From SB11 sp965249955 (lineage in GTDB: Bacteria; Bacteroidota; Bacteroidia; UBA8524), in assembly GCA_965249955.1 (NCBI GenBank), contig OZ252261.1, positions 2,666,001-2,730,000 on the forward strand: a stretch of DNA of 64,000 bases. The letters are read 5' to 3'. Numbering within the stretch: position 1 is the first letter of the stretch; every line of letters starts with the position of its first letter. The notes under the pieces were generated by a model. It searched no databases. It was not told the DNA's origin and worked only from the letters and a program-made list of their open reading frames with translations. This document shows, piece after piece, positions 52,876 through 62,130 of the stretch. A program made the translations under genes and the position numbers.

Positions 52876-53348
52876 TATTTAAGAAAATGTGTTTGTAAAA
52901 TACTCCAAAGTTTAGCTTTCAGTGCTTTGTCGTTCTCTACCACATCAATAGCATCAACACAAATTACTTTAACCTTATTGTGTATTACGGGTTGGTATAA
53001 ACTAGCTTGTATGCCAAGTTGCTTTGGGTCAATACCCCATAAAAAAAGTGATGAAGGAGCAAAAAAGCTTTTCAAATCATCAAAAGTAGGCTCGCCAATA
53101 GTTTGCAGGTTGGCCATAGCTACATCATCAAAACTTAGCTTGGTTGCGCCCAAAATTTTTTCTAAAAACTGTTTTTGGGGCTGTGGAACACCATTTTTCC
53201 CACTGTGGCTAAATAGCATTAAGATATATTTATTGTTTCCTCCATCATAGTTAAACACTAGTGGTGTTTGTGTTTTAGCTACTTTGGGTATGTATAAAGT
53301 TTGACCGTTGAATAAATATTTTAGGGCTGCCCCTTCAATTTTTAACAT
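52875..53348 (-). CDS. Conserved protein resembling DNA polymerase III psi subunit (HolD)
   Basis: 157 residues, no signal peptide. The layout resembles E. coli HolD (about 137 residues): a central strand pattern (NKYILMLFSHSG), a helix KQFLEKILGATKLSFDDVAM, an SLFLWGIDP turn where HolD has NSWRLG, and a C-terminal helix with DKALKAKLWSILQTHF, comparable to the ARAALWQQI helix at the end of HolD. These are recalled family features, not a database hit. It heads the operon with rdgB, which suits a replication or nucleotide-quality role. Without a profile search, a HolD identity is only a proposal. Confidence 0.75.
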   Translation of the reverse strand: MLKIEGAALKYLFNGQTLYIPKVAKTQTPLVFNYDGGNNKYILMLFSHSGKNGVPQPQKQFLEKILGATKLSFDDVAMANLQTIGEPTFDDLKSFFAPSSLFLWGIDPKQLGIQASLYQPVIHNKVKVICVDAIDVVENDKALKAKLWSILQTHFLK

Positions 53349-53477
53349 AGTTTAGGTTTGTATTCGGGTGAAAATATGTAAAATTGCACGCAAAGTTACT
53401 TACCCTTGCCTAAGGTTATACACAGTTTTTCCTTATTGGGTAAATGTTATCGTTCTTTCTTGACCCCTGGGGTGCAA

Positions 53478-53485
53478 TAATTTTG
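53478..53485 (+). promoter_or_regulatory. -7 element of ilvE
   Basis: TAATTTTG, an exact TAnnTTTG match, ends four bases before the ATG at 53490. A TTG at 53460-53462 could be the -33 element, with a short 15-base spacer. The transcript would be leaderless if this is correct. Confidence 0.5.
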
Positions 53486-53489
53486 AGAT

Positions 53490-54563
53490 ATGAGTGTGAA
53501 TGCATCGAAGTTTAACGTGGAAATTAAGCCTACGGCAAAAAGCCGATTGGCTGAAATGGATTTTGACAATATTCAGTTTGGGCGGGTTTTTTCTGACCAC
53601 CAACTAGTAATTGATTTTATTGAAGGTAAATGGCAGGATGCCAAAATTATGCAGTATGGTGAGTTGCCTATGAGCTTGGCCATATCGGCAATACATTATG
53701 GGCAAGCAATTTTTGAGGGAATGAAAGCCCAAGTAGCTCCTGATGGTACACCACTTTTGTTTCGTCCAAAAGATAATTTAAAACGCCTTAATAAGTCTGC
53801 CGAGCGTATGTGTATGCAGCAGTTGCCTGAGGAGTACTTTATGGAAAGCCTGAAGCAGTTGATACGTTTGGATAGGGGATGGATACCTACAAAAAAAGGT
53901 AGCGGGTTGTATATACGCCCATTTATGTTTGCTACTGATGCTTTTATAGGTGTTCGTCCTAGTGAAACATACCGTTTTAGTATTTTTACTTGTCCTGTTA
54001 ATGCCTACTACTTGCAACCATTAAAAGTAAAGGTTGAAACCAATTATGTTCGAGCTGTTGAGGGTGGTGTAGGTGAGGCAAAGTGTGCTGGCAATTATGG
54101 CTCGCAGATGTATGCCACACGTCAAGCACAAACCGAGGGCTATACACAAGTGCTTTGGACTGATGCGCATGAGCACAAGTATATTGAAGAAACAGGTACT
54201 ACAAATGTTTTTGTACGTATTGGTGATAAAGTTGTAACTCCTAAACTTGACGGGACTATACTGGCAGGTATAACTCGCGATAGTGTTATTAAACTGTTGC
54301 AACATTGGGGAATAGAGGTTGAAGAACGTAAAATAAGTATACACGAGATAATTGAAGGTATACAAAACGGTACGGTAAAAGAAGTATTTGCAGCAGGAAC
54401 TGCGGCTACTTTAGTACCTATTGTAACTATTGGATATGAGGGAACCGACCATACTTTAAATGGTTATGAAAACTGGGAGTATGCCAATAAGTTAAGCAAA
54501 ACCCTTACAGATATAAAAACGGGTAATGCCGAAGATATTTTTGGCTGGGTAGAACGTGTGTGA
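53490..54563 (+). CDS. ilvE: Branched-chain amino acid aminotransferase
   Basis: 357 residues, fold-type IV PLP enzyme of the longer (BCAT-II, eukaryote-like) type. IHYGQAIFEGMKA is the N-terminal signature; GLYIRPFMFATDAFIGV lines the active site, VGEAKCAGNYGSQM holds the PLP Lys and YIEETGTTNVFV the cofactor-binding Glu. It interconverts Leu/Ile/Val and their oxo acids. The predicted promoter leaves almost no leader; an alternative in-frame GTG lies two codons on. Divergent from the psi-like operon. Confidence 0.96.
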   Translation: MSVNASKFNVEIKPTAKSRLAEMDFDNIQFGRVFSDHQLVIDFIEGKWQDAKIMQYGELPMSLAISAIHYGQAIFEGMKAQVAPDGTPLLFRPKDNLKRLNKSAERMCMQQLPEEYFMESLKQLIRLDRGWIPTKKGSGLYIRPFMFATDAFIGVRPSETYRFSIFTCPVNAYYLQPLKVKVETNYVRAVEGGVGEAKCAGNYGSQMYATRQAQTEGYTQVLWTDAHEHKYIEETGTTNVFVRIGDKVVTPKLDGTILAGITRDSVIKLLQHWGIEVEERKISIHEIIEGIQNGTVKEVFAAGTAATLVPIVTIGYEGTDHTLNGYENWEYANKLSKTLTDIKTGNAEDIFGWVERV

Positions 54564-54707
54564 TTTGATTCAAAACTTTGATTACTAAAGCTGTAATCAA
54601 AAATATATGTAAAAGAATAGTTCGAGCTTTTGATTTATTTATTTTACATTGCGCTTAAGTACTTGTTTTTTAATAGTTTACATTTTTTTAGTTGGTAGTT
54701 TAACTTA

Positions 54708-55319
54708 ATGATAAATCTAAGAATAGCTCGCAGTGAGGATGCCGAGGGGATATTGGCTATATATACCCCGTATGTGGAAGAAACAAACGTAACTTTTGAT
54801 TATGACGTTGAAGAAGCGAAGGTATTTTGTAGGCAAATTGATGCAGTGCAAAATGAGTTTCCTTGGATTATTGCTGAACACGGAGGCAAAATTATAGGCT
54901 ATTCTTATGCAAAAAAACATCGAGATAGAGCTGCGTATCGCTGGTGTGCAGAAAGCTCGATATACGTACATAATGATTTTCAGGGTAGGGGATTGGCAAA
55001 GTTACTTTACGAGGCTTTGCTTGAAATACTAAGCCAGCAAAATGTAATTAATGTATATGCAGGTATAGCACAGCCCAATGAAAGTAGCACAATGTTTCAT
55101 ATAAAACTGGGCTTTACACCTGTAGGTGTTTACAAAAAGGTAGGTTTTAAAAACAACCAATGGCACGATGTACTTTGGGTGTGCCGTATTTTAAAGAAAC
55201 ACCCCGAAACACCTGAAGAGTATGTGCCGTTTTCAAATGAAAAACTAAGAGTATACGCATCAGAAATATTAGCAGAAAAGCAAAAGCAGCTAAATGCGTC
55301 AGCTAAAAATGGTGAATAG
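54708..55319 (+). CDS. GNAT acetyltransferase, phosphinothricin acetyltransferase-like
   Basis: 203 residues. The Pat/YwnH group features are visible: IARSEDAEGILAIYTPYVEET at the N-terminus, YSYAKKHRDRAAYRWCAESSIYV, and the acetyl-CoA loop FQGRGLAKLLYEALLEIL. Members acetylate methionine derivatives and similar amino acids; phosphinothricin resistance is often incidental. A 30-residue Lys/Glu-rich C-terminal extension is unusual for the family. The 144-base gap upstream shows a weak AT hairpin but no clear promoter. Confidence 0.85.
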   Translation: MINLRIARSEDAEGILAIYTPYVEETNVTFDYDVEEAKVFCRQIDAVQNEFPWIIAEHGGKIIGYSYAKKHRDRAAYRWCAESSIYVHNDFQGRGLAKLLYEALLEILSQQNVINVYAGIAQPNESSTMFHIKLGFTPVGVYKKVGFKNNQWHDVLWVCRILKKHPETPEEYVPFSNEKLRVYASEILAEKQKQLNASAKNGE

Positions 55320-55328
55320 TTAAAACCA

Positions 55329-55853
55329 TCACCAACTATTCATAGTTTTATAGTATCGTTTCCAACTAAATTCTAGCTCGTATACTGGTTTAGCTATACT
55401 TGCCGCATTGGCAAGGGTAGTGTTTGTTTCCTCTTTCAAAAGAGAATATCGTTGCTTAAAATCAGTACGTGTTAGCTTTTGTTTCTCTACATCAGCCTTA
55501 AGCTTTTCAAAGCTGTTTTTGTGTAAATTTAAAGCAGTTGTATAGGCAAAAAAGTTATCTATATAGCGGCTATACACAATCTTTAAGCCATTAAAGTCAA
55601 CCTGCATTTTTTTAGCAACATCGTAGCTGGTATCGCTAAGTTTAATGTACCAAGTATTAATGGTGGCAATGCGTGTTTCTAGTTCTTTTTCATCAATATT
55701 TAGGTTTAGCGCAGTGGCCGTCAGTGTATTTTCAATACTATCTAAAAAAACTTTCTCACGTTTATAGTCAGTAATTGGCTCACTACAAGCCCATTGACAT
55801 ATAACAATAAAAAAAAATAAGCCTATACCAATTGTTACCTTAAAAAAATTCAT
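55329..55853 (-). CDS. Lipoprotein of unknown function, helical
   Basis: 174 residues. Signal peptide (GLFFFIVICQWAC) with lipidated Cys at about 23, then a mostly alpha-helical body with KSKK-type spacing (DFKQRYSLLKEETNTTL) and no recognised domain. Likely a coiled-coil or helical bundle on a membrane. Convergent with the Pat-like gene, 9 bases apart, and divergent from the chromate transporter. Confidence 0.7.
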   Translation of the reverse strand: MNFFKVTIGIGLFFFIVICQWACSEPITDYKREKVFLDSIENTLTATALNLNIDEKELETRIATINTWYIKLSDTSYDVAKKMQVDFNGLKIVYSRYIDNFFAYTTALNLHKNSFEKLKADVEKQKLTRTDFKQRYSLLKEETNTTLANAASIAKPVYELEFSWKRYYKTMNSW

Positions 55854-55913
55854 GCTATGCCTAATAAATTCTATTTTTGTTGCCAGTAATTATCCTCTTA
55901 TCTCCACCAGTTA

Positions 55914-57137
55914 GTGCACTTACCTACTGCCAAAGTAAAGCAAATAAAAAAAATTATCTACTATAAAGATATTTTAATACTTGCCCTCACTTGTGTAGGT
56001 GGACCCGGAACACATTTAGCACTATTTATAAAACGCTTAGTAGAAGAAAAACAATATCTTACCCAAAAAGAGTTTTTAGATATTTATGCCTTTTGTCAAA
56101 TACTACCGGGACCAACCTCAACACAAACTATAACTGCAATTGGCTACCGTATGGGAGGCCCGATAAGAGCGTTTTCAACCCTGCTAATATGGATTTTGCC
56201 TGCCAGTATTATAATGACAGCGTTGGGCATATCGTATAAGTATTATCAGGAGGTAGCTCCAAATAGTGATTTTTTAAAGTATTTACAGCCAATGGCAGTA
56301 GGCTTTATACTGGTAGCAGCCATTAAAATATTTAAGATAATAAAAACTAAGCGAATCAATATCTTTCTATTCTTTGGGGCAGCTTTGTTGGCTTCCATAC
56401 AGTTTTTAGGTCCTTATGCGTATCCGCTTATTATACTTTTGGGTGGTGCAATAGCTATGCGCTATAATAAGCAAAGCGGCGTTGTGTATAAAAAGCCCAA
56501 AATAAAAATACGTTGGAGAAACTTAACTTACTTTTTTGTCGTTTTTACAGTAGCAGTTGTATCAGCAGCCATTGTAAAAATGACTGACGGTATTGATGAA
56601 GCGAGACCATTTTTAGTTTTTGAAAACTCATACCGTTTTGGCAGTTTAGTATTTGGGGGCGGAAATGTGCTTATACCTATGATGTATGAGCAGTTTGTGT
56701 CGTTTAAACATTATCTTACTTCTGAAGAGTTTATTACAGGCGTAGGGTTTGTGCAAGCAATACCGGGGCCAGTGTTCAGTCTTTCAGCATACACCGGTAG
56801 TATGATAATGAAAGATTGGGGGTTGCCTTGGCAAATTTTAGGTGGGCTTATAGGCACTGTTGCTATATTCTTACCAGGGGCATTATTTATAATGTTTTTG
56901 TATCCCATTTGGAATAAGGTAAAAAAGCATCCCCTTGTTACTCGTGCTTTTGATGGTATAGCGGCCGCATCGGCAGGATTAATTTTAGCGGCAGCCTATT
57001 TACTTTTTAAAGGCATAGCGTATTATGAATGGCAAAACATACTGGTAATAGTGGCTACGGTACTATTATTGTTGTATACCAAAATACCTTCGCCGCTAGT
57101 TGTTATATTAACTTTGGTGCTAGGTTTTATAATTTAG
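55914..57137 (+). CDS. chrA: Chromate transporter (CHR family)
   Basis: 407 residues, a full bidomain CHR protein. The first half has GGPGTHLALFIKRLV and FCQILPGPTSTQTITAIG; the second repeats the pattern as FGGGNVLIPMMYEQFV and AIPGPVFSLSAYTG. About ten transmembrane helices. It is annotated as a chromate efflux family; in non-contaminated organisms it may carry other anions. Start taken as GTG at 55914, since the first CHR motif comes about 32 residues later and no ATG lies between the TATTTTTG at 55872-55879 and that motif. Confidence 0.9.
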   Translation: MHLPTAKVKQIKKIIYYKDILILALTCVGGPGTHLALFIKRLVEEKQYLTQKEFLDIYAFCQILPGPTSTQTITAIGYRMGGPIRAFSTLLIWILPASIIMTALGISYKYYQEVAPNSDFLKYLQPMAVGFILVAAIKIFKIIKTKRINIFLFFGAALLASIQFLGPYAYPLIILLGGAIAMRYNKQSGVVYKKPKIKIRWRNLTYFFVVFTVAVVSAAIVKMTDGIDEARPFLVFENSYRFGSLVFGGGNVLIPMMYEQFVSFKHYLTSEEFITGVGFVQAIPGPVFSLSAYTGSMIMKDWGLPWQILGGLIGTVAIFLPGALFIMFLYPIWNKVKKHPLVTRAFDGIAAASAGLILAAAYLLFKGIAYYEWQNILVIVATVLLLLYTKIPSPLVVILTLVLGFII

Positions 57138-57151
57138 AGAATACAATATAT

Positions 57152-57159
57152 TAACTTTG
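57152..57159 (+). promoter_or_regulatory. -7 element of the carboxypeptidase-regulatory-like gene
   Basis: TAACTTTG, an exact TAnnTTTG match, ends 11 bases before the ATG at 57171, a short leader. No good -33 element. Confidence 0.4.
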
Positions 57160-57170
57160 TTACTATACAA

Positions 57171-57824
57171 ATGAGGTTCTGTTATAAAAATACTTTATTG
57201 GTGCTATTGTTGTTATTGGCAACAACCAATCGGCTATGGGCACAATCAAACAAAGACAACGACTCGCTAATTCAATTTTCAGGAATTGTATTAAGTAGTG
57301 ATAGCCTTTTGGGGCTGGAGAACGTACATATTAGGGTAAAGGGCAAATATTTTGGTACAGCAAGTAATACCCAAGGCATTTTTACCTTAGTAACCCGTCC
57401 GGGTGATACAGTTTTATTTAGCTGTATAGGCTATAAGCGTAATGAGTATGTTGTTCCTAATACACTCAAAAGTAAATTATACTCAATGATAATTACCTTA
57501 ACTGCTGATACATTTACCGTATCAACAGTTATTGTTACCCCATTTATTAGCAGCGCATTATTACCCTACTATTTTGCAACACTTAATTTGCCTGAAGACG
57601 AGATGGACGTGCTGGCAAAAAGAAACTTAGAGAGTGAATTATTACGTCAACAAGCAGCCGCTTTGGGAGCAGATGGTGCCGAAAATCAAGATTATATAAT
57701 TAGGCAAGAAGCTGCAAAATACTACTATGCCGGTCAAGCACCTCCAATTAATATTCTAAATCCCTTTGCGTGGGCTCAGTTTATAAAGGCATGGAAAAAC
57801 GGCGATTTTAAGAAGAAAAAATAA
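57171..57824 (+). CDS. Carboxypeptidase-regulatory-like domain protein
   Basis: 217 residues. A signal peptide (LLVLLLLLATTNRLWAQ) is followed by a CarboxypepD_reg-like beta-sandwich (about 35-115; FSGIVLSSDSLLGLENVHIRV, GTASNTQGIFTLVTRPGDTVLFSCIGY), the same domain that heads TonB-dependent SusC-like transporters. The C-terminal half has no barrel and instead a helical tail rich in Ala, Glu and Lys. It may be a free-standing periplasmic regulator or an adaptor. Probably cotranscribed with menA and menC downstream. Confidence 0.83.
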   Translation: MRFCYKNTLLVLLLLLATTNRLWAQSNKDNDSLIQFSGIVLSSDSLLGLENVHIRVKGKYFGTASNTQGIFTLVTRPGDTVLFSCIGYKRNEYVVPNTLKSKLYSMIITLTADTFTVSTVIVTPFISSALLPYYFATLNLPEDEMDVLAKRNLESELLRQQAAALGADGAENQDYIIRQEAAKYYYAGQAPPINILNPFAWAQFIKAWKNGDFKKKK

Positions 57825-57865
57825 AGCCCTTTACCCTAGCAAAGTGTAAATTGCGCCCTCAATTT

Positions 57866-58774
57866 ATGCTAAAAAACTGGCTACAAGCATTTAGGCTACG
57901 CACACTTCCCCTTGCTTTAGGGGCTATAACAATGGGCGCATTTGCAGCCAATATAAAAGGTGTTTTGCAGTGGGATATTTATATACTATGCCTTGTTACC
58001 GCTATATTTTTGCAAATACTCTCTAACCTTGCCAACGATTACGGCGATTTTAAAAAAGGAACTGATAACGACCAACGTAAAGGCCCTGCAAGAGCCTTGC
58101 AATCGGGCATAATAACCGAAAAAGCCATGCTACGTGCCGTTGTGCTTTTTTCAATACTTAGCCTTGCCAGCGGAATATTACTAATATGGCTTGGGTTTAA
58201 AAATTTTAGTAGTTGGCAAACCTTTGCTTTGCTAGGTATAGGAATAGCGGCTATTGCAGCGGCTATAAAATATACTGTTGGCAAAAGTGCTTACGGATAT
58301 AGTGGTTTGGGTGATATTTTTGTGTTTATATTTTTTGGTTTAGTATCTGTTGGTGGTACATATTTTCTTAGTACGGGCAGTTTAGATGGGTGGGTATTGC
58401 TACCTGCAATTTGTATGGGATGCCTATCGGTGAGCGTATTAAACATTAATAATATCCGAGATATAGAAAACGATAAAGCAAGCAACAAAATAACTGTTGC
58501 CGTACGCTTGGGCAGAAAAAAAGCCAAACAATATCAACTAATACTTTTTTTAGTAGGGTTTAATTCAATAGCCACTTTTGTTAGCAGAAATATTGATCCT
58601 CTTTGGGCTTTTATGGCTATGGCTATTTTGTGGATACCTTTATTTTTAAGCTTTAAAAGAGTACAAGACAATAAAGAAGGAGAGGAGCTTGCTTTGAATA
58701 ATGAGTTAAAGTTTACTTCACTAGGCTCGGCATTGCTTGCCATAGGTTTATTTATCATTAGTTTTTTTGTGTAG
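57866..58774 (+). CDS. menA: 1,4-dihydroxy-2-naphthoate polyprenyltransferase
   Basis: 302 residues from ATG 57866 (a TTG at 57851 is open but less fitting). Integral membrane UbiA-family enzyme with about eight helices. The first Asp-rich motif is NDYGDFKKGTDND (about 55-67), and the second region has NNIRDIENDKASNK. It attaches the isoprenoid tail to DHNA, the membrane step of menaquinone synthesis. menC follows after three bases, in keeping with a men gene cluster. Confidence 0.95.
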   Translation: MLKNWLQAFRLRTLPLALGAITMGAFAANIKGVLQWDIYILCLVTAIFLQILSNLANDYGDFKKGTDNDQRKGPARALQSGIITEKAMLRAVVLFSILSLASGILLIWLGFKNFSSWQTFALLGIGIAAIAAAIKYTVGKSAYGYSGLGDIFVFIFFGLVSVGGTYFLSTGSLDGWVLLPAICMGCLSVSVLNINNIRDIENDKASNKITVAVRLGRKKAKQYQLILFLVGFNSIATFVSRNIDPLWAFMAMAILWIPLFLSFKRVQDNKEGEELALNNELKFTSLGSALLAIGLFIISFFV

Positions 58775-58777
58775 AGA

Positions 58778-59824
58778 ATGAGATTAGCCGCAGTAGTATC
58801 AAAATACAATCTCGAGTTTAAAAATCCAGCCAAAACATCGCGCAATACACTTATTCAAAAGTCATTGTGGCTGGTACATCTGTACAATGAAAAACTACCG
58901 ACCATAAAAGGTATTGGCGAAATTAGTCCACTAAAAAGCCTTAGTATTGACGATGTAGAAGGCTTTGAAGACAAACTAAATCAAACCGTTCAGCTTATAA
59001 ATGAGGGTATTCCTCCGCAAGATTTAAGCCTTGAGCAATGGCCGTCTATAAAATTTGGTATTGAAACCGCAATACTTGATTTAGCAAATGGCGGAAAACG
59101 AAAAATTTTTGATACTCCGTTTTATGACGGACAAGAAAAATTACCTATAAACGGTCTTGTTTGGATGAGTGATAGTGCCAATATGCTACAACAAGCCAAA
59201 GAAAAAATAGCAGAGGGCTTTTTTTGTATAAAATTTAAGATAGGCGCGCTTGATTTTGATGAGGAATGCAGAATGCTGGAGGCATTGCGTCAAAAACACA
59301 ACGCTTTTGGTGTAGAAATACGCTTAGATGCTAATGGTGCTTTTGCTCCTGATACAGCATTGGAGCAATTGAAAGAGCTTTCGCGTTTTGAGGTACACAG
59401 TATTGAGCAACCTATAAAACAAGGACAGTGGGATGCCATGCAAGAAATTTGTGCTAAAAGCAAAATACCTGTGGCTTTGGATGAAGAACTGATAGGTGTA
59501 CCTGTGGGCACACAAGGGCAAAAGCTGCTTACTGCCACAAAACCTGCATATATAATACTGAAACCGGGTTTATTGGGTGGTTTTGAGGCAAGTAGCCAAT
59601 GGATAGATTTAGCCAATAAAAACAATATAGGTTGGTGGGTTACATCGGCACTTGAGAGTAATGTGGGGTTAAATGCAATTGCACAATTTACATCGCAATA
59701 CAAGGTAACTATGCCGCAGGGACTAGGCACGGGGCAGTTGTACACAAATAATTTTGAAAGTTCTTTGCAAATACAAAACGGATATATTAGCTATGTACCA
59801 ACAAAAGGGTGGACAATTTTTTAA
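58778..59824 (+). CDS. menC: o-Succinylbenzoate synthase
   Basis: 348 residues of the enolase superfamily. The catalytic Lys pair is in FCIKFKIGAL (K-x-K); metal ligands are in RLDANGAF (Asp), SIEQPIKQG (Glu) and ALDEELIG (Asp), and the second-side Lys is in IILKPGLLGG. The SALESNVGLNAIAQF tail is typical of MenC rather than dipeptide epimerases. Makes OSB in menaquinone synthesis. Tightly linked to menA, which supports the assignment. Confidence 0.93.
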   Translation: MRLAAVVSKYNLEFKNPAKTSRNTLIQKSLWLVHLYNEKLPTIKGIGEISPLKSLSIDDVEGFEDKLNQTVQLINEGIPPQDLSLEQWPSIKFGIETAILDLANGGKRKIFDTPFYDGQEKLPINGLVWMSDSANMLQQAKEKIAEGFFCIKFKIGALDFDEECRMLEALRQKHNAFGVEIRLDANGAFAPDTALEQLKELSRFEVHSIEQPIKQGQWDAMQEICAKSKIPVALDEELIGVPVGTQGQKLLTATKPAYIILKPGLLGGFEASSQWIDLANKNNIGWWVTSALESNVGLNAIAQFTSQYKVTMPQGLGTGQLYTNNFESSLQIQNGYISYVPTKGWTIF

Positions 59825-59831
59825 TTTTAGT

Positions 59832-59839
59832 TAGATTTG
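59832..59839 (+). promoter_or_regulatory. -7 element of the TerB-like gene
   Basis: TAGATTTG, an exact TAnnTTTG match, ends ten bases before the ATG at 59850. No clear -33 element, so the gene may also be read from the men operon. Confidence 0.4.
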
Positions 59840-59849
59840 AGAAGAGTTT

Positions 59850-60218
59850 ATGAGTACCAATTTTATAGCAAAACTAAATAAATGCGAATCGGCATTTCAC
59901 TTACTTGGCATACTTTCTCGTGCCGACGGTTCGTCTGATAGTAAAGAAAAAAGAGTTATTCTTGATTTTTTAGAGAAAAACTTTGACGAAGAGATGGACT
60001 TGATAAAAGAACAAGCCTTTCTTACTGCGCTGCCTACGTCAGAACATTATGCTCACTTTGAAGAAGTGTGCGATAAGTTTTATACACTTTCAGATGTAAA
60101 AGAAAGAAATAAATTGGTTGAGTTTGCCATGAAGGTTGTTATGGCTGATAAACAAATGACAACTGATGAAAGCCGTTTGATTGATAAGCTATTTGCTGCT
60201 TGGGATATGAACCGCTAA
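59850..60218 (+). CDS. TerB-like tellurite-resistance domain protein
   Basis: 122 residues, all helical, with the TerB acidic loops: LSRADGSSDSKEKRVILDFL near the N-terminus and VMADKQMTTDESRLIDKLF near the C-terminus, each shaped like a metal-binding D-G-x-x-x-x-E loop. TerB-like single-domain proteins often act as stress adaptors; no tellurite operon is near. Function cannot be told from context. A minus-strand terminator separates it from the next gene. Confidence 0.85.
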   Translation: MSTNFIAKLNKCESAFHLLGILSRADGSSDSKEKRVILDFLEKNFDEEMDLIKEQAFLTALPTSEHYAHFEEVCDKFYTLSDVKERNKLVEFAMKVVMADKQMTTDESRLIDKLFAAWDMNR

Positions 60219-60250
60219 TAAGCATCAATTTTGTAGTAATTGTATAAAAA

Positions 60251-60277
60251 GAATAGGGGGCTAATAGCCCCCTATTC
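60251..60277 (-). terminator. Terminator of the T9SS cargo gene at 60315
   Basis: GAATAGGGGGC (60251-60261) pairs perfectly with GCCCCCTATTC (60267-60277). On the minus strand it is followed by TTTTTATA, about 38 bases past the stop at 60315. It may also stop the TerB-like transcript, though less efficiently. Confidence 0.82.
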
Positions 60278-60314
60278 AGCATATATATAGGTTGGTTTAA
60301 GAAAGTTCTTTAAT

Positions 60315-62069
60315 CTATTTTACTAGCCACATAATGTTTTGGTTTAGGTTATCACCTTGCACTTTTACTGTATACATGCCTTGTGCCATGTTTATATCAG
60401 TTATATCAAGTACTAAATTGTTTTTACCTTTTACCAGTGTAAATGTTTGCGAGTAATAGGTACGACCTAGCATATCGTAAACCGATACTTGCGCAGTTGT
60501 AGGTTGTTCTATCTCAACTTCAAGAGCTGCATATTGTACACCTTGCGCAATAGGGTTAGGGCTAACTTTGGCTTCTTTATCGCCTTTAGGTTCATCGGGA
60601 GCTATGCGTGCGTTACTACCACCGGGTATTGAGAAGTTAAAACAAAGGTTAGCATCTTTCGCACCTGACAGTGTGGCTGACATCGGTGTGTTTTTAAACG
60701 TTGTATTTAGCCTATCCTGTAAGTTCATAAGAAAGCTAGGTCCAGTTAAACCATGGGTCATGCCAATATCTTCATTACAGCCAGATAAGCCGTTAAAATA
60801 AGCCTTTACATGGTAGGAATCCATTAAACCTACACTACCTCCATTGTATGTGCCAAAAATGCTTAAGCCATCAGGCCCCATGTGATCATAAAAGTCAAGG
60901 TAAGTTCCAATATCGTCAAAAGGGCTACCGTAAGTAAATTGACCTATGGCATTGCCTAGATCATCAGTTTTTATAACCACTAAATCAGCTGCTCCAAGGT
61001 TTCCGTTACTGGTATGCCCTCCAAGGTAATACTCATAGAATCCAGCATTATTAAGCCTTTCAATTATATCTGTATTATAGTCGTTATTGCCTGAACCACC
61101 ATTATAATCATAGGTGTAACTCCAAAATGGATTACCTTGGTCATCTGTTTGAACTAGCCAAAAATCCCTATTAGCGCCACCACTATTTACGTCACTGCTT
61201 CCGCCAATAATAAATCCGGGCGCTCCTGAAGCAGCATTGTTTGATATCTTAATAGAATTAAAAATCTCATTACTAGTAGTAGTGCCATAAAGATTAACAG
61301 GTGCAAGTGATGTTCCGCTATTGGCATCTAGTCTTAAAAAAAATGCATCGGACGAACCTCCGCCATCATAAGTTTGTCCTACAACCGCCAATTCAGGAGT
61401 ACCTGAAGGTGAGTACGGACTTTCGACAATTCCTTTTGCCCAATCACGTGATATGGCTGTTGAGTTTACTATGTCGTCTACAATAGACCACATAATATTT
61501 CCGGCTTGGTCAATTTTTATAACAAAAATCCAAAAGTTGCCCATAATGCCCGGGTCAACAGTTCCAGTTATATAAAAGAAACCTCCACCTAATGATTCGG
61601 TTACATCAGCAACTTCTACTAAAGAATAACTTGTACCAGCAGTGCTAATGGGATTATATTCAGTAATATTCAAAATATTTCCAACAGGATCAATTTCAAG
61701 GTAAAAAATGCCGGCAGATATGCTAAGGCTTGGGTCGCTAAATCTACCAAAAATACCATAACCACTACCGTTACTAAACTCGATGGGTAAAGTATTATTA
61801 ATCTCTAACGATACTCCAGATGAATGCGTTAAGGTATAAAGATTATTAAAGGCGGCAACATTTCCATTAACATCAGTATTGACTGCTAAAATTTCATTTG
61901 TTGGAGAATTAAATGTGCTTGAGACAATAAAATGTCCCAATCCTGTTGCTGTGGTGTTTAACCCATTACTTCCATTTTCGCTGTTTTTAGTTCCATAGTT
62001 GTGTTGAAAGAATTGGGCATGTGCACCAATAGAAGCAAAGGCAAAGGTGATTAAAAAGATTTTTTTCAT
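60315..62069 (-). CDS. T9SS cargo protein (tandem paralogue 1)
   Basis: 584 residues. A signal peptide (MKKIFLITFAFASIGAHAQF) is followed by beta-propeller-like repeats with the spacing DxxGNxxW/F (DQAGNIMWSIVDD, DDQGNPFWSYTYDYNG, DDLGNAIGQFTYG), then the type A sorting domain (about 495-584; KVSPNPIAQGVQYAAL to the final IMWLVK). The repeat type recalls SBBP/PQQ-like propellers. Its C-terminal 90 residues are nearly identical to the next gene, with which it forms a tandem pair. Confidence 0.9.
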   Translation of the reverse strand: MKKIFLITFAFASIGAHAQFFQHNYGTKNSENGSNGLNTTATGLGHFIVSSTFNSPTNEILAVNTDVNGNVAAFNNLYTLTHSSGVSLEINNTLPIEFSNGSGYGIFGRFSDPSLSISAGIFYLEIDPVGNILNITEYNPISTAGTSYSLVEVADVTESLGGGFFYITGTVDPGIMGNFWIFVIKIDQAGNIMWSIVDDIVNSTAISRDWAKGIVESPYSPSGTPELAVVGQTYDGGGSSDAFFLRLDANSGTSLAPVNLYGTTTSNEIFNSIKISNNAASGAPGFIIGGSSDVNSGGANRDFWLVQTDDQGNPFWSYTYDYNGGSGNNDYNTDIIERLNNAGFYEYYLGGHTSNGNLGAADLVVIKTDDLGNAIGQFTYGSPFDDIGTYLDFYDHMGPDGLSIFGTYNGGSVGLMDSYHVKAYFNGLSGCNEDIGMTHGLTGPSFLMNLQDRLNTTFKNTPMSATLSGAKDANLCFNFSIPGGSNARIAPDEPKGDKEAKVSPNPIAQGVQYAALEVEIEQPTTAQVSVYDMLGRTYYSQTFTLVKGKNNLVLDITDINMAQGMYTVKVQGDNLNQNIMWLVK

Positions 62070-62130
62070 TGTAGATAGTATTTAAATCATTGTGCTCACT
62101 ATATTATGAGATATTAGCTATAATAAAGAG

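Noticed and set aside
54577..54601. Hairpin TTTGATTAC / GTAATCAAA after ilvE
   Set aside because: The stem is AT-rich, only nine pairs, and has no T-run afterwards, so it is not called a terminator.
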